Made by a program: the position numbers and the translations under genes. Under the pieces are notes generated by a model. That model saw nothing but the letters and a program-made list of their open reading frames with translations, had not been told where the DNA came from and did not search any database. This document shows positions 44,865-53,524 of a stretch of 64,000 nt of DNA, in pieces. How positions within the stretch are numbered: position 1 is the first letter of the stretch; each line of letters starts with the position of its first letter. The DNA lies in contig CP000699.1 in the NCBI GenBank assembly GCA_000016765.1, positions 62,001 to 126,000 of the forward strand, read 5' to 3'. The DNA comes from Rhizorhabdus wittichii RW1 (lineage in GTDB: Bacteria > Pseudomonadota > Alphaproteobacteria > Sphingomonadales > Sphingomonadaceae).

Positions 44865-46045
44865 GCCATCGCCTCGGCGGCGAGCTCAGCGACGCGCGCG
44901 TCGCCGGGAAAGCCCTCCGCGATCCAGCGCCGCTCGATCGCCTGGAGCGTCGCCGCGACCACCGGCCCCGCCTTCAGCCCCATCGCGATCAGCTCGCCGC
45001 CGCCGATCGGCAGGCGCGGCCGTTCCCAGCCGTCGAGCGTGTCGAGGCCGAGCGCCTCGGCCGGCCGCTCGCCGCGCAGGAGCAGGTCCGCCGCGACCTC
45101 CGCGCCGAAGCGATAGGCGAGGGCGCGGGGCGCATCGTCGATTCCCGAGGCCGCCTGTTCGAGCCGCCGGGTCGCCGCCTTGGAGAGCTTGAGCCGCTGC
45201 GCGATCGCCGCGGCGATGACCGGGTCGGGCGGGAGCAGCGCGCCCAGCCGCCGCAGCGCATCGGCGGCCGTCCCGGCGATCGCCTCGCGCGCGATCAGCC
45301 GGTCGAGCCGGGCGACGCCGTCGCCATCGATCTCGGGGATGATCGGGCGGAAGATGCCGCTGTCGTGCATCAGCCGGACGGTCGGCGCGGGATCGGCGAC
45401 GCCGAGCAGCTTGAGCAGCTCGTCGGCGACCCGCTCGCGCGACAGCGCCATCAGGTCGTTGGCGCGGGCGATGCAGGCGTCGAGCGCGGCGGCATCGGGC
45501 GTGCCCCGGCCGAAGCGGGCGTGGAAGCGGAACAGCCGCAGGATGCGCAGATGGTCCTCCGCGATCCGGCGCAGCGGATCGCCGATGAAGCGGACCAGCC
45601 CGGCGTCGAGATCGGCGCGGCCGCCGAAATAGTCGTGGACGGCGCCGGTCGACGGATCGGCCGACAGCGCGTTGATCGTGAAGTCGCGGCGGGCGGCGTC
45701 CTCGCGCCATTCGTCGGTGAAGGCGACGACGGCGCGGCGGCCGTCGGTGGCGACGTCGCGGCGCAGCGTCGTCACCTCGACCGGCCCCGACGGCAGCAGC
45801 GCGGTGACGGTGCCATGGGCGATGCCGGTCGGGATCGCCTTGAAGCCGGCGGCGGCGATCCGGCGGCTGCTCTCCTCGGGCAGCAGCCGGGTGGCGCAGT
45901 CGATGTCCTTGACCGGCAGGCCGAGCAGCGTGTCGCGCACCGCGCCGCCGACGAAGCGGACGTCGCCTTCCGCCGCGCCGAGCGCATCGAGCAGCCGGTC
46001 GAGCCCGGGAAGGTGCCGCCAGGCGGCATCGGGCAGCAGCGTCAT
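44840..46045 (-). CDS. cca: CCA tRNA nucleotidyltransferase / poly(A) polymerase-type
   Basis: Adds or repairs the 3' CCA of tRNAs. The class II nucleotidyltransferase motif FVGGAVRDTLLGLPVKDIDCA has the DxD-type metal ligands, and FTINALSADPSTGAVHDYFGG and FHARFGR follow. No HD phosphohydrolase motif is seen in the 401 residues. It overlaps the NUDIX gene upstream by 4 bp, in the DUF1285-nudL-cca order frequent in alphaproteobacteria. Confidence 0.93.
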   Translation of the reverse strand: MTLLPDAAWRHLPGLDRLLDALGAAEGDVRFVGGAVRDTLLGLPVKDIDCATRLLPEESSRRIAAAGFKAIPTGIAHGTVTALLPSGPVEVTTLRRDVATDGRRAVVAFTDEWREDAARRDFTINALSADPSTGAVHDYFGGRADLDAGLVRFIGDPLRRIAEDHLRILRLFRFHARFGRGTPDAAALDACIARANDLMALSRERVADELLKLLGVADPAPTVRLMHDSGIFRPIIPEIDGDGVARLDRLIAREAIAGTAADALRRLGALLPPDPVIAAAIAQRLKLSKAATRRLEQAASGIDDAPRALAYRFGAEVAADLLLRGERPAEALGLDTLDGWERPRLPIGGGELIAMGLKAGPVVAATLQAIERRWIAEGFPGDARVAELAAEAMAQAGRDRR

Positions 46046-46647
46046 GCGGCTCTCTCCAGCGCGCCGCGCAGCCGGGGGGCGAGCTCGACGATCAGCCCGG
46101 CGGTCACGCCCCAGATGCGCTGGTCGGGCCAGTCGATCTCATAATATTGCCGCGGGCGGCCCTCGAAGATCACCGAGCGGCGCAGATGGTTGGCCTCCGC
46201 CAGCAGCACGTCGAGCGGCACCTCGAACAGGCCCGAGACCTCGGCCTCCTGCGGGTGGAGCTCGATCCCCTCGGGGATGACGCCGACGACCGGGGTGATC
46301 AGATAGCCCGACCGGGTCGCATAGGGACGCGACGTGCCGACCACGTCGACCCGCTCGCTCGGCAGGCGGACCTCTTCCCACGCCTCGCGCAGCGCCGCGT
46401 CGACCGGGCCGCCGTCCTCGGGATCGAGCCGGCCGCCGGGAAAGGCGACCTGCCCGGCATGCGCGCGCAGCGCCTCGTGGCGCACGGTCAGCAGCACGCG
46501 GGGGCGGGGGGCCTCGATGATCGGCACCAGCACGGCGGCGCGGGTCAGCGTCGCGATGTCGCCGACCAGGCCGATCTCGTCGACAAGGGGGGCGTCGTCG
46601 CGCGCGTCGGCGAAGCTGCCGCGCAGCCGGTCGGCCAGCGCGGTCAT
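46042..46647 (-). CDS. NUDIX hydrolase, CoA pyrophosphatase-like
   Basis: Probably hydrolyses CoA or its derivatives to 3',5'-ADP and phosphopantetheine (NudL family). The NUDIX box is visible as GGRLDPEDGGPVDAALREAW followed by EE and RLP. The upstream segment LLTVRHEALRAHAGQVAFPG matches the CoA-pyrophosphatase subfamily (UPF0035). The 201 residues start at ATG 46647 (MTALADRL). It overlaps both neighbours by 4 bp. Confidence 0.9.
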   Translation of the reverse strand: MTALADRLRGSFADARDDAPLVDEIGLVGDIATLTRAAVLVPIIEAPRPRVLLTVRHEALRAHAGQVAFPGGRLDPEDGGPVDAALREAWEEVRLPSERVDVVGTSRPYATRSGYLITPVVGVIPEGIELHPQEAEVSGLFEVPLDVLLAEANHLRRSVIFEGRPRQYYEIDWPDQRIWGVTAGLIVELAPRLRGALERAA

Positions 46648-47219
46648 TGCGCGTCGAGCGCGAAGAAGCTGCCTTCGCTCCACAGCCCCGGCCGGTCGCC
46701 GTCCTCGCCGCCCTCGTCGAGCGCGAGGTTGACCATTTCATAATAGACCGGCCGCGCGATCAGCGCGTCGAGGCCCTTGCGCACCGTGACATAGGGATGC
46801 GGGCCGTCGTCGCGCTCGACGATCCGCAGCGGATGCGCCGCGTCGGCGACGACCAGGTCGCCGGTGTTGAGCCGGAAGGCGATCCGGCGTTTCCGGCCTT
46901 CGCCCTCGACCTTCATCTCGACCGCGACGAACGGGGCGTCGTCGACGGCGATCGACAGCTTCTCGACCGGGGTGACGAGGACATAGCCGCCGTCGGGCTC
47001 GCGCCGCAGGATCGTCGAGAACAGCCGCACCATCGCGGCGCGGCCGATCGGCGATCCTTCATGGAACCAGGTGCCGTCGCTGGCGATCCGCATGAAGCTG
47101 TCGCCGCAATGCGCCGGATTCCATTTCTCGACGGGCGGCAGGCGGTTGTCGGCCGCGAAGGCGGCGATGTCGCTCAGCGACAGTCCGGCGAAATCGGGAG
47201 GCGGCGTGGTTTCGGGCAT
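46644..47219 (-). CDS. DUF1285 family protein
   Basis: A 191-residue protein of the uncharacterised DUF1285 family. It has the characteristic PPVEKWNPAHCGDSFMRI near the N-terminus and DGTWFHEGSPIGRAAMVRLF just after. The rest is a beta-rich domain, with LDALIARPVYYEMVNLAL toward the end. No catalytic motif is known. It is translationally coupled to the NUDIX gene, a conserved pairing in alphaproteobacteria. Confidence 0.9.
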   Translation of the reverse strand: MPETTPPPDFAGLSLSDIAAFAADNRLPPVEKWNPAHCGDSFMRIASDGTWFHEGSPIGRAAMVRLFSTILRREPDGGYVLVTPVEKLSIAVDDAPFVAVEMKVEGEGRKRRIAFRLNTGDLVVADAAHPLRIVERDDGPHPYVTVRKGLDALIARPVYYEMVNLALDEGGEDGDRPGLWSEGSFFALDAQ

Positions 47220-47234
47220 GACGGCGATGTGCCG

Positions 47235-47762
47235 TCAATCGTCGCCGGGGACAAGGGCCGCGACGCGGGGGCCGAGCCGGCCGTGGCCCGGAACCACCTG
47301 GCCGGGGCGCAATCGCGCCAGCAGCCGGTCGCGCTCGACCGGGCCCGGAACCGCCCAGCCGCGCGTATGCCGCGACGAGAAGCCGAAGAAGCGTTCATAA
47401 TAGCTGACGTCGCCGATCAGCATCATCGGCTCGCGGTCCGCCGCGTCGGCCTTGGCGAGCGCCGCGTCCATCAACATGCGGCCGACCCCGGCGCGCTGCC
47501 GGCCGGGGGCTACCGCGACCGGGCCGACCAGGATCAGCGGCGTGCTGTCCCCATCGTCCCCGGTGAGCTGGATCGGCCAGCACTGGATCGATCCGATCAG
47601 CTCGCCATCCTCCAGCGCCGCGAGGCTCAGGTCCGGCAGCGCTTCCACCCCTTCGCGCAGCCGGTAGGCGGTTCGCTGGTGCCGGTCGGTGCCGAAGGCG
47701 AGATCGAGCAGATGTTCGACGTGCGAAGCGGCGACGGCGGCGATGGGGGTGAGCGTGATCAA
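47235..47762 (-). CDS. GNAT-family N-acetyltransferase
   Basis: A predicted acetyl-CoA-dependent acetyltransferase of about 175 residues. The acetyl-CoA-binding segment GPVAVAPGRQRAGVGRMLMD is clear, followed by MLIGDVSYYERFFGFSS. The acceptor is unknown. No ATG fits. TTG at 47762 begins the domain and is preferred to ATG 47852, which would leave only 17 bases to the divergent GST gene and adds a non-homologous leader. It lies upstream of the DUF1285-NUDIX-cca genes. Confidence 0.82.
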   Translation of the reverse strand: MITLTPIAAVAASHVEHLLDLAFGTDRHQRTAYRLREGVEALPDLSLAALEDGELIGSIQCWPIQLTGDDGDSTPLILVGPVAVAPGRQRAGVGRMLMDAALAKADAADREPMMLIGDVSYYERFFGFSSRHTRGWAVPGPVERDRLLARLRPGQVVPGHGRLGPRVAALVPGDD

Positions 47763-47869
47763 TTCTGTGTCGGGTCCTGTCCTTGCCGGGTGGGGAGGTC
47801 CTTGCCGGAATGGATGCGCGCCTTTAGCGTCTTGAAGATGAATGTGAAGCAAATTCCGATGGCGGTTCG

Positions 47870-48505
47870 ATGAAGCTCTACGACGCCGCCTGGGCCCCCA
47901 GTCCCCGGCGGGTCCGCATCTTCCTCGCGGAGAAGGGCATCGCGGTCGAGCGGGTGACGGTCGACCTCAAGACGGGCGAGCATCTGCGCCCCGATTTCGT
48001 CCGCACCAATCCGCAGCGGCAATTGCCGGTGCTGGTGCTCGACGACGGCACGGCGATCGACGACTCGCTGGGGATATGCCGCTATTTCGAGGCGCTCCAC
48101 CCCGATCCGCCGCTGTTCGGCGCGACCGCGAAGGAGATCGGCCTGGTCGAATCCTGGCTCCGCCGGGTCGAGCATGACTGGTTCCAGGCGGTGGCGCTGC
48201 ATTTCCGCAACCGGGTGCCGGCCTTCGCCGATCGCGCCGTCAGCGGCGAATGGCCGCCGATTCCGCAGATTCCGGCGCTGGTCGAGCGGGGGCAGTGCAT
48301 GTGGAACGCCTTTGCCGATGTCCTCGACCGGCATCTGGCGGACCGGCGCCATGTCGCGGGCGACGCCTTCACCATGGCCGACATCGCCGCCTTCGTCGCG
48401 GCCGACTTCGGCATCGCGACGCGCCTGCCCGACCCGCGCGAAGGCCGCGAGGCGCTGGCGCGCTGGCATGCGGCGATCGCCGCTCGCCCGTCCGCATCCG
48501 CCTGA
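47870..48505 (+). CDS. Glutathione S-transferase family protein
   Basis: A 211-residue soluble GST. The thioredoxin-like N domain (MKLYDAAWAPSPRRVRIFLA, NPQRQLPVLVLDDGTAIDDS) precedes the all-helical C domain with DAFTMADIAAFVAADFG. A Ser (Ser12) near the first helix could be catalytic. The substrate is unknown. It is divergent from the GNAT gene. Confidence 0.9.
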   Translation: MKLYDAAWAPSPRRVRIFLAEKGIAVERVTVDLKTGEHLRPDFVRTNPQRQLPVLVLDDGTAIDDSLGICRYFEALHPDPPLFGATAKEIGLVESWLRRVEHDWFQAVALHFRNRVPAFADRAVSGEWPPIPQIPALVERGQCMWNAFADVLDRHLADRRHVAGDAFTMADIAAFVAADFGIATRLPDPREGREALARWHAAIAARPSASA

Positions 48506-48531
48506 GATTTCCCCAGCCGCTGGGGACAGGC

Positions 48532-48551
48532 TGTGGATAAGATGGGGATAA
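48532..48551 (-). promoter_or_regulatory. Two adjacent DnaA-box-like sequences
   Basis: TGTGGATAA (48532-48540) is the exact reverse complement of the DnaA box consensus TTATCCACA. TGGGGATAA (48543-48551) is one mismatch away, in the same orientation. The palindrome CCCCAGCCGCTGGGG lies at 48511-48525. All sit in the 122-base gap before the pteridine-reductase-like gene. Confidence 0.6.
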
Positions 48552-48627
48552 GGCCGTTGGGGCCCCGTATCGGCCGGATGCTCGCCCGGCTTGCCTGATT
48601 TTCGGGCATTGCCTATCGCAGGCGGCG

Positions 48628-49389
48628 ATGACACCCGAATTCGGACCGAGCAGAACCGCCATCGTCACCGGCGGCGCCAAGCGCATCGGCGCGGAGATCG
48701 CGGCCGCTTTGGCCGCCGACGGCTGGGACGTGCTGATCCATTATCGCCGGTCGCAGGCGGAGGCGCAGGCGCTGGCGGCGGGGCTGCCCCGCGCGCGGAC
48801 CGTCGCGGCCGACCTCGCCGATCCCGACGGCCCGGCTCGCGTGATCGCCGCGCTCGACGGCATGCCGCCGCCGGCGCTGCTGGTGAACAGCGCCTCGTCC
48901 TTCGTCTATGATTCGCTCGACGATTTCACGATCGACGCGTGGGACATGCACATGGCCGCCAACGCGCGCGGGCCGGCGCTGCTCGCCCGCGCCTTCGCCG
49001 CGGCGGTGCCGGACGGGGCGGGGGGGCTGATCGTCAACATGCTCGACGCCAAGCTGTCGCAGCTCAACCCCGACTTCTTCACCTACACCATCTCGAAGAT
49101 CGCCTTCGCCGGGGTCAACGAGCTGCTCGCGCGCTGCCTCGCCGGCCGGGGCATCCGGGTCAACGCGATCGCGCCGTCGGTCACGCTGGTCTCGGGCCCG
49201 CAGAGCCGCGAGAATTTCGACAAGGTGCATGGCCTCAACCCGCTGGAGCGCGGCGTCGAGGTGAGCGAGATCGTCGCCGCGCTGCGCTTCCTGATCGCGG
49301 TGCCGACCATCACCGGGCAGACGATCACCCTCGACGGCGGGCAGCGCTTCCTCGGCCTGCCGCGCGACGTTCAGTTCTTGGAATCCTGA
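48628..49389 (+). CDS. SDR oxidoreductase, pteridine reductase/FolM-like
   Basis: A 253-residue short-chain dehydrogenase. The cofactor loop TGGAKRIG (14-21) carries the Arg typical of NADPH-dependent pteridine reductases. The catalytic set is Asp140-Tyr153-Lys157 (YTISK), with Asp in place of the usual SDR Ser, the same 13-residue spacing as in PTR1. FolM reduces dihydromonapterin or dihydrofolate. It is directly followed by folB, which supports a pterin role. Reducing a different carbonyl cannot be excluded. Confidence 0.85.
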   Translation: MTPEFGPSRTAIVTGGAKRIGAEIAAALAADGWDVLIHYRRSQAEAQALAAGLPRARTVAADLADPDGPARVIAALDGMPPPALLVNSASSFVYDSLDDFTIDAWDMHMAANARGPALLARAFAAAVPDGAGGLIVNMLDAKLSQLNPDFFTYTISKIAFAGVNELLARCLAGRGIRVNAIAPSVTLVSGPQSRENFDKVHGLNPLERGVEVSEIVAALRFLIAVPTITGQTITLDGGQRFLGLPRDVQFLES

Positions 49390-49409
49390 TGACAGTTCAT
49401 GGAGCTTTG

Positions 49410-49808
49410 ATGGACCCCGCCCGGCTCGACGGCCTCGTCCCCGATCATCTCGGCCCGCGCACCCGGCGGATCGTGCTGCGCGACCTCGCGGTGCCGGTCG
49501 ACATCGGCTTCCACGATTTCGAGGTCGGCAATCCCCAGCGCGTGTCCGTGACGGTCGAGGTCTGGCTCGACGAGGCGAGCTTCGCCGCGGTCGACGAGGT
49601 CGCCGCCGCCTGGGACTATGATTTCCTGCGCAGCGAGATCCTGCTGCTGGTCGAGGGGCGGCGCTACAACCTGCAGGAGACCCTCGCGCGCGAGATCTAT
49701 ACGCTGGTCGCCGCGCGCGCCGGGGTGAAGGGCCTGCGCGTCGCGACCAGCAAGCCCGACGTCTATCCCGACTGCGCCGAGGTCGGGGTGGAGCTCAGCT
49801 CCTTCTGA
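49410..49808 (+). CDS. folB: Dihydroneopterin aldolase-like FolB
   Basis: Predicted to convert 7,8-dihydroneopterin to hydroxymethyl-dihydropterin in folate synthesis. The FolB core is visible: LRDLAVPVDIGFHDFE, then WDYDFLRSEI, NLQETLAREI and the Lys in TSKPDVYPDC. ATG 49410 (MDPARLDG) has GGAG five bases upstream. ATG 49389, overlapping the upstream stop as TGATG, is the alternative and adds seven residues. It forms a two-gene unit with the pterin-reductase-like gene. Confidence 0.88.
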   Translation: MDPARLDGLVPDHLGPRTRRIVLRDLAVPVDIGFHDFEVGNPQRVSVTVEVWLDEASFAAVDEVAAAWDYDFLRSEILLLVEGRRYNLQETLAREIYTLVAARAGVKGLRVATSKPDVYPDCAEVGVELSSF

Positions 49809-49850
49809 CCGGTCCGGGCAGGGGCCGCGAGTCGGCTCCTGCCTCCCGGC

Positions 49851-50744
49851 TCAGCGCTCGATCGTCCGGCCGCAGCGGCCGAGCTGGGTCAGCACATGGC
49901 GATAGTCGGCGCGAACCGCCTCGGCGTCGCTGGCCGACAGCGCCGCCGTCGACTTCTCGGGCAGCCGCGCCGGCAGGAAACAGGCGAGTCGATACCAGAG
50001 CAGCGTGTCCCTGGCGGGTGCCCGCGCGCTGTCGTCGACCATTTCGCCGAGCGCGACCGCCCATTGCGGCTGCTCGCCCGGGCGGCGGAGAATCGACAGC
50101 GAGATCGGCCGGTTGTCGGCGGTGGTCAGGAAGATCTGGGATTCGCTTTCGCCGGGGATCGCGCCGGGGACGTGGAAGGCGTTGCCGATTCCCGTGACGA
50201 GCGGCGGCGCCGACGCCGCGGTGGCCTCGGTGAGAATCGCCCGGAGGGTCGATTCGGTCGTTTGCGTCCAGTCGAGCTGAGAATAAGGCGAAGTGAGGCG
50301 AATCTCCTGGGGGCGGTTCGGCACCCGGTTCGCGAACAGGATGAACCGCGCTTTCTTGAGCTTCGGCGCCTTGCCTCGCGCATCGAGCGATACGTCGACG
50401 ATATAGGAGACGGTGCCGGCCAATCCATCGGCGCCGCGCAGCAGCATCCCGGTCTGCGCCTCGATCAGAAAACGGGCCTTTCCTGCCGCCAAATTGGGCG
50501 CAAGCTCACCCTTTAGGCGCTCCGCCTTGACCACGGTGACCCCCGCGATGAGCTGCGCGGTGAGGGCCAGGTCGGCCAGGTCGGCGTAGGAAAAGGCCCG
50601 GATTCCCGAAGTCTGCGTCGCGGCGGGTGGCTGGGGCTGGGCGATCGCCGGCGCCGCGGCGCTCATTGCGACAAGGTTGAAAGCAAGTAATGTGCCAAAA
50701 CGAAGCATCTGACGGTTTTTGGCCGGTGCGGGCATGGGCTTCAT
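49851..50744 (-). CDS. Exported protein of unknown function
   Basis: A 297-residue protein with a likely signal peptide (to about residue 35, MSAAAPAIAQ) and a Pro/Gln-rich stretch after it. The mature part is predicted soluble and mixed alpha/beta, with SYADLADLALTAQLIAGV early and a Cys pair context near the end (ACFLPARL, LGRCGR). No known catalytic motif is seen. A start at Met13 (MLRFGTLLAFN) is possible. It is divergent from the tonB operon, with a 241-base shared upstream region. Confidence 0.8.
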   Translation of the reverse strand: MKPMPAPAKNRQMLRFGTLLAFNLVAMSAAAPAIAQPQPPAATQTSGIRAFSYADLADLALTAQLIAGVTVVKAERLKGELAPNLAAGKARFLIEAQTGMLLRGADGLAGTVSYIVDVSLDARGKAPKLKKARFILFANRVPNRPQEIRLTSPYSQLDWTQTTESTLRAILTEATAASAPPLVTGIGNAFHVPGAIPGESESQIFLTTADNRPISLSILRRPGEQPQWAVALGEMVDDSARAPARDTLLWYRLACFLPARLPEKSTAALSASDAEAVRADYRHVLTQLGRCGRTIER

Positions 50745-50985
50745 CCTTGTCTACGCTACTTTCATCGGTTCCTTAGCGTCGAACCGTTGCCGGTGTCATG
50801 CCGGAAAGCCTCCACCAAACTGGCTTTTCGGTTATTGCGTCGATCGAACTGTCGCGATAAGGACACACTTCCGCTAAATATTAGAACATGTCTGGCGGGG
50901 TAGGGCCGGGCGCCGATGGCTGAAGCCGTGGGTGCATGCCGGACTTTTTTGCTGGCTTCTGGATTGGAGGGAGTGTCGTTCCTTA

Positions 50986-51633
50986 ATGGCTTATGGTGAT
51001 CAAACGCTGAGCACCCGCAAGGTGGTGTCGATTGCGTTGGTGATCGTGCTTCACGCCGTCATCGGTTACGCCTTCGTCACCGGCCTTGCGTACAACGTCG
51101 TGAAGAAGGTCGCGCGCGATCTGAAGACGTTCGACGTTGCTGAAGAGGCTCCTCCGCCCCCGGATCAGCCGCCGCCGCCGCCGCCCGAGACGCGGATCGA
51201 GCCGCCGCCCGTCGTGGCGCCTCCGCCGATCGTCCAGGTTGCGCCGACCATGGCTCCTCCGATCGTCTCGGTGCCCGTCGCGCCGCCGGTGGTCATTACG
51301 CCCGCCGCGCCGCCCGCGCCCCCTCCGCCCGCGGTTTCGCGCCGTGGCGAGCCGCGCGGTACTCCGGGTGAGTGGGTCACGCCCGAGGATTATCCCTCGG
51401 CCGACCTTCGCGCCGAGAACCAGGGCACGACCAGCTTCGAACTGGCCGTCGGCCCTGACGGCAAGGCGACCGACTGCAAGGTGACCAATTCGAGCGGCTT
51501 CCCGTCGCTCGATACCAAGGCTTGCCAGATGCTTCTCCGCCGGGCCCGTTTCAAGGCCCAGCTGGATGGCAATGGCCAGCCGATGCCGTTCACCTATCGC
51601 AATCGCGTCCGTTGGCAGATCCCGAAGGATTGA
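50986..51633 (+). CDS. tonB: TonB energy transducer
   Basis: Couples the proton motive force from ExbB/ExbD to outer-membrane receptors. It has one N-terminal membrane helix (about residues 14-37), a Pro-rich periplasmic spacer (about 55-125, runs of PPPP) and a C-terminal TonB domain (about 145-215, SFELAVGPDGKATDCKV, RARFKA). The 215 residues start at ATG 50986 (MAYGDQTLS), with GGAGGGAG somewhat far upstream. First gene of tonB-exbB-exbD-exbD. Confidence 0.94.
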   Translation: MAYGDQTLSTRKVVSIALVIVLHAVIGYAFVTGLAYNVVKKVARDLKTFDVAEEAPPPPDQPPPPPPETRIEPPPVVAPPPIVQVAPTMAPPIVSVPVAPPVVITPAAPPAPPPPAVSRRGEPRGTPGEWVTPEDYPSADLRAENQGTTSFELAVGPDGKATDCKVTNSSGFPSLDTKACQMLLRRARFKAQLDGNGQPMPFTYRNRVRWQIPKD

Positions 51634-51718
51634 GCTTTGGCCGGGTCGGCACCCCTTGCCCGCCCGGCTTTTCACTGACCGAAGAACAAAGACAGTTTCA
51701 GAGAAGGATAAGAAGTTT

Positions 51719-52444
51719 ATGGCTAGTCCCGCAGCCGCCGGTTCCAACCCTTATGGCCTGATGGCCGCCCTCGAGCAGGGCGGCACGATCGCCTGGACGG
51801 TGTTCATCATCCTCGTCGTGATGTCGGCCGCTTCCTGGTACATCATGTTCACCAAGCTGATCGAGCAGCAGAAGATCCTCAACCAGGGCAAGCGCGCCCG
51901 CGCCAGCTTCTGGCAGGCCCCGAGCCTGAAGGACGGCCAGGCCAAGCTCGAGAAGAACTCGGCCTATCGCCAGATCGTCGACGACGGCCTGCTCGCCCAG
52001 GACCAGCACACCAAGCTGACCGACCCGGTCGACCAGCATGAGTGGCTGACCGGCTCGCTGATGCGCAGCCAGGCGCTGATCAACTCGAAGCTCGGCAACG
52101 GTCTCGCGGTGCTCGCCACCGTCGGTTCGACCTCGCCGTTCATCGGTCTGTTCGGCACCGTCATCGGCATCTACCGCGCGCTGATCAAGATCGGCGCCGC
52201 CGGTCAGGCCTCGATCGACGCCGTCGCCGGCCCGGTCGGTGAAGCGCTCATCATGACCGCCCTGGGTCTGGCCGTGGCCGTTCCCGCAGTGCTCGGCTAC
52301 AACTGGCTGATCCGTCGCAACAAGGTCGTTGCCGAGCAGATCTCGGCCTTCGCGACCGACCTGCACGGCTACATGGTCTCGGCCGGCGCGGTGAAGCCCG
52401 CGACCCAGGTCAAGGCCGCTCCGGCTCCGGCCGTCAAGAAGTAA
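51719..52444 (+). CDS. exbB: ExbB/MotA/TolQ-family proton channel protein
   Basis: The proton-channel subunit of the TonB energising complex, 241 residues with three membrane helices. Helix 1 is at about 20-42. The GLAVLATVGSTSPFIGLFGTV region and GEALIMTALGLAVAVPAVL carry the conserved channel motifs. The C-terminal tail is Ala/Lys/Pro-rich (KAAPAPAVKK). AGAAGGATAAG precedes ATG 51719, and the longer open frame overlapping tonB is unlikely. Second gene of the operon. Confidence 0.95.
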   Translation: MASPAAAGSNPYGLMAALEQGGTIAWTVFIILVVMSAASWYIMFTKLIEQQKILNQGKRARASFWQAPSLKDGQAKLEKNSAYRQIVDDGLLAQDQHTKLTDPVDQHEWLTGSLMRSQALINSKLGNGLAVLATVGSTSPFIGLFGTVIGIYRALIKIGAAGQASIDAVAGPVGEALIMTALGLAVAVPAVLGYNWLIRRNKVVAEQISAFATDLHGYMVSAGAVKPATQVKAAPAPAVKK

Positions 52445-52566
52445 GCGGCTGACGAACAGGGGCGGGTGCGTCCGTGCACCCGCCCCTTTCGCCAGAAACA
52501 GAAAGGCCAGGAACCGGCCCAGCGCCGGTCATCCGTAGAGCCGACAAGTAGATAGGATTTCTGCCG

Positions 52567-53049
52567 ATGGCCATGAGTGCCGGCCCCGCCGAAGACGGTA
52601 GCCCTATGTCGGACATCAACACGACGCCGCTCGTGGACGTCATGCTGGTGCTTCTGATCATCTTCCTCATCACCGTGCCGGTCGTGATCCAGACCGTTCC
52701 GGTCAAGCTTCCGAACGTGGTCTTCGAACCGACGACGACCAAGCCGGAGAACGTCGCGCTCACCGTGCGGGCTTCGTCCTCGGGCGTCTGTGAAGTCTAT
52801 TGGGGCCAGACCCCGGTGACCGCGCAGGAGCTGATCGATCGTGCCGTGGTCAAGCTGCGCAAGGAAATCGACCGCCAGGGTGGCCCCAACGCCCCCGGCC
52901 TCGAGCTTCCGGAAGTCCACATCCGTGGCGACGTCAACACCCCGTATCGTTGCATCGGCGGTGCCGTCTATACGATGCAGCGTGCAGGCTTCACCCGCGT
53001 CGGCTTCATTTCGGAACCGCCAGCTGGCTACGCCAGCGCGCGTCTCTGA
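52567..53049 (+). CDS. exbD: ExbD/TolR-family protein 1
   Basis: A 160-residue single-helix partner of ExbB. The membrane segment contains the proton-relaying Asp24 in the canonical INTTPLVDVMLVLLIIFL. The periplasmic domain is longer than in the second copy and contains two Cys (SGVCEVYWG and YRCIGG) that could form a disulfide. It lies 122 bases after exbB and 24 bases before the second exbD. Confidence 0.94.
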   Translation: MAMSAGPAEDGSPMSDINTTPLVDVMLVLLIIFLITVPVVIQTVPVKLPNVVFEPTTTKPENVALTVRASSSGVCEVYWGQTPVTAQELIDRAVVKLRKEIDRQGGPNAPGLELPEVHIRGDVNTPYRCIGGAVYTMQRAGFTRVGFISEPPAGYASARL

Positions 53050-53073
53050 TTTCGCTTTCGAGGAGTTAAAGTC

Positions 53074-53502
53074 ATGGCAATGGCCGCAAGCACGACCGAA
53101 GGCGAGCCCATGATGGACATCAACACCACGCCGTTGATCGACGTGATGCTGGTGCTCCTGATCATGTTCATCATCACCATTCCGATCCAGACCCACGCGG
53201 TGAAGCTCGACCTGCCGGTCGACACGGGCCAGAACACCCCGCCGCCGGTCGACCCGGTGAAGAACAAGGTGGTGATCACGCCCGACAACCAGGTCCTGTG
53301 GAATGGTTCGCCGATCGATCTGGTGCGTTTGCGCCAGTATCTCGACATCACCCAGACGATGAACCCGATCCCCGAGCTCCACCTGGAGCCGGATGGCCAG
53401 GCCCGCTACGATCTCGTCGACCGCGTCCTCGCGGTGACGAAGCGCGCCCAGGTCGAGAAGATGGGCTTCGTCGGCAACGAGAAGTACGCCGGCGCCTTCT
53501 GA
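53074..53502 (+). CDS. exbD: ExbD/TolR-family protein 2
   Basis: A second ExbD of 142 residues with Asp23 in INTTPLIDVMLVLLIMFI. Its periplasmic domain lacks the two cysteines of the first copy and is Pro-rich after the helix (TGQNTPPPVDPVKN). Two exbD genes behind tonB-exbB are known in Xanthomonas, where the second is needed only for some functions. An intrinsic terminator follows. Confidence 0.94.
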   Translation: MAMAASTTEGEPMMDINTTPLIDVMLVLLIMFIITIPIQTHAVKLDLPVDTGQNTPPPVDPVKNKVVITPDNQVLWNGSPIDLVRLRQYLDITQTMNPIPELHLEPDGQARYDLVDRVLAVTKRAQVEKMGFVGNEKYAGAF

Positions 53503-53524
53503 GGCGACGGGACCACTCGATACG

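Noticed and set aside
47763-47852. ATG 47852 as start of the GNAT gene
   Set aside because: It would leave 17 bases to the divergent GST start and adds a His/Pro-rich leader unlike the family; TTG 47762 starts at the domain.
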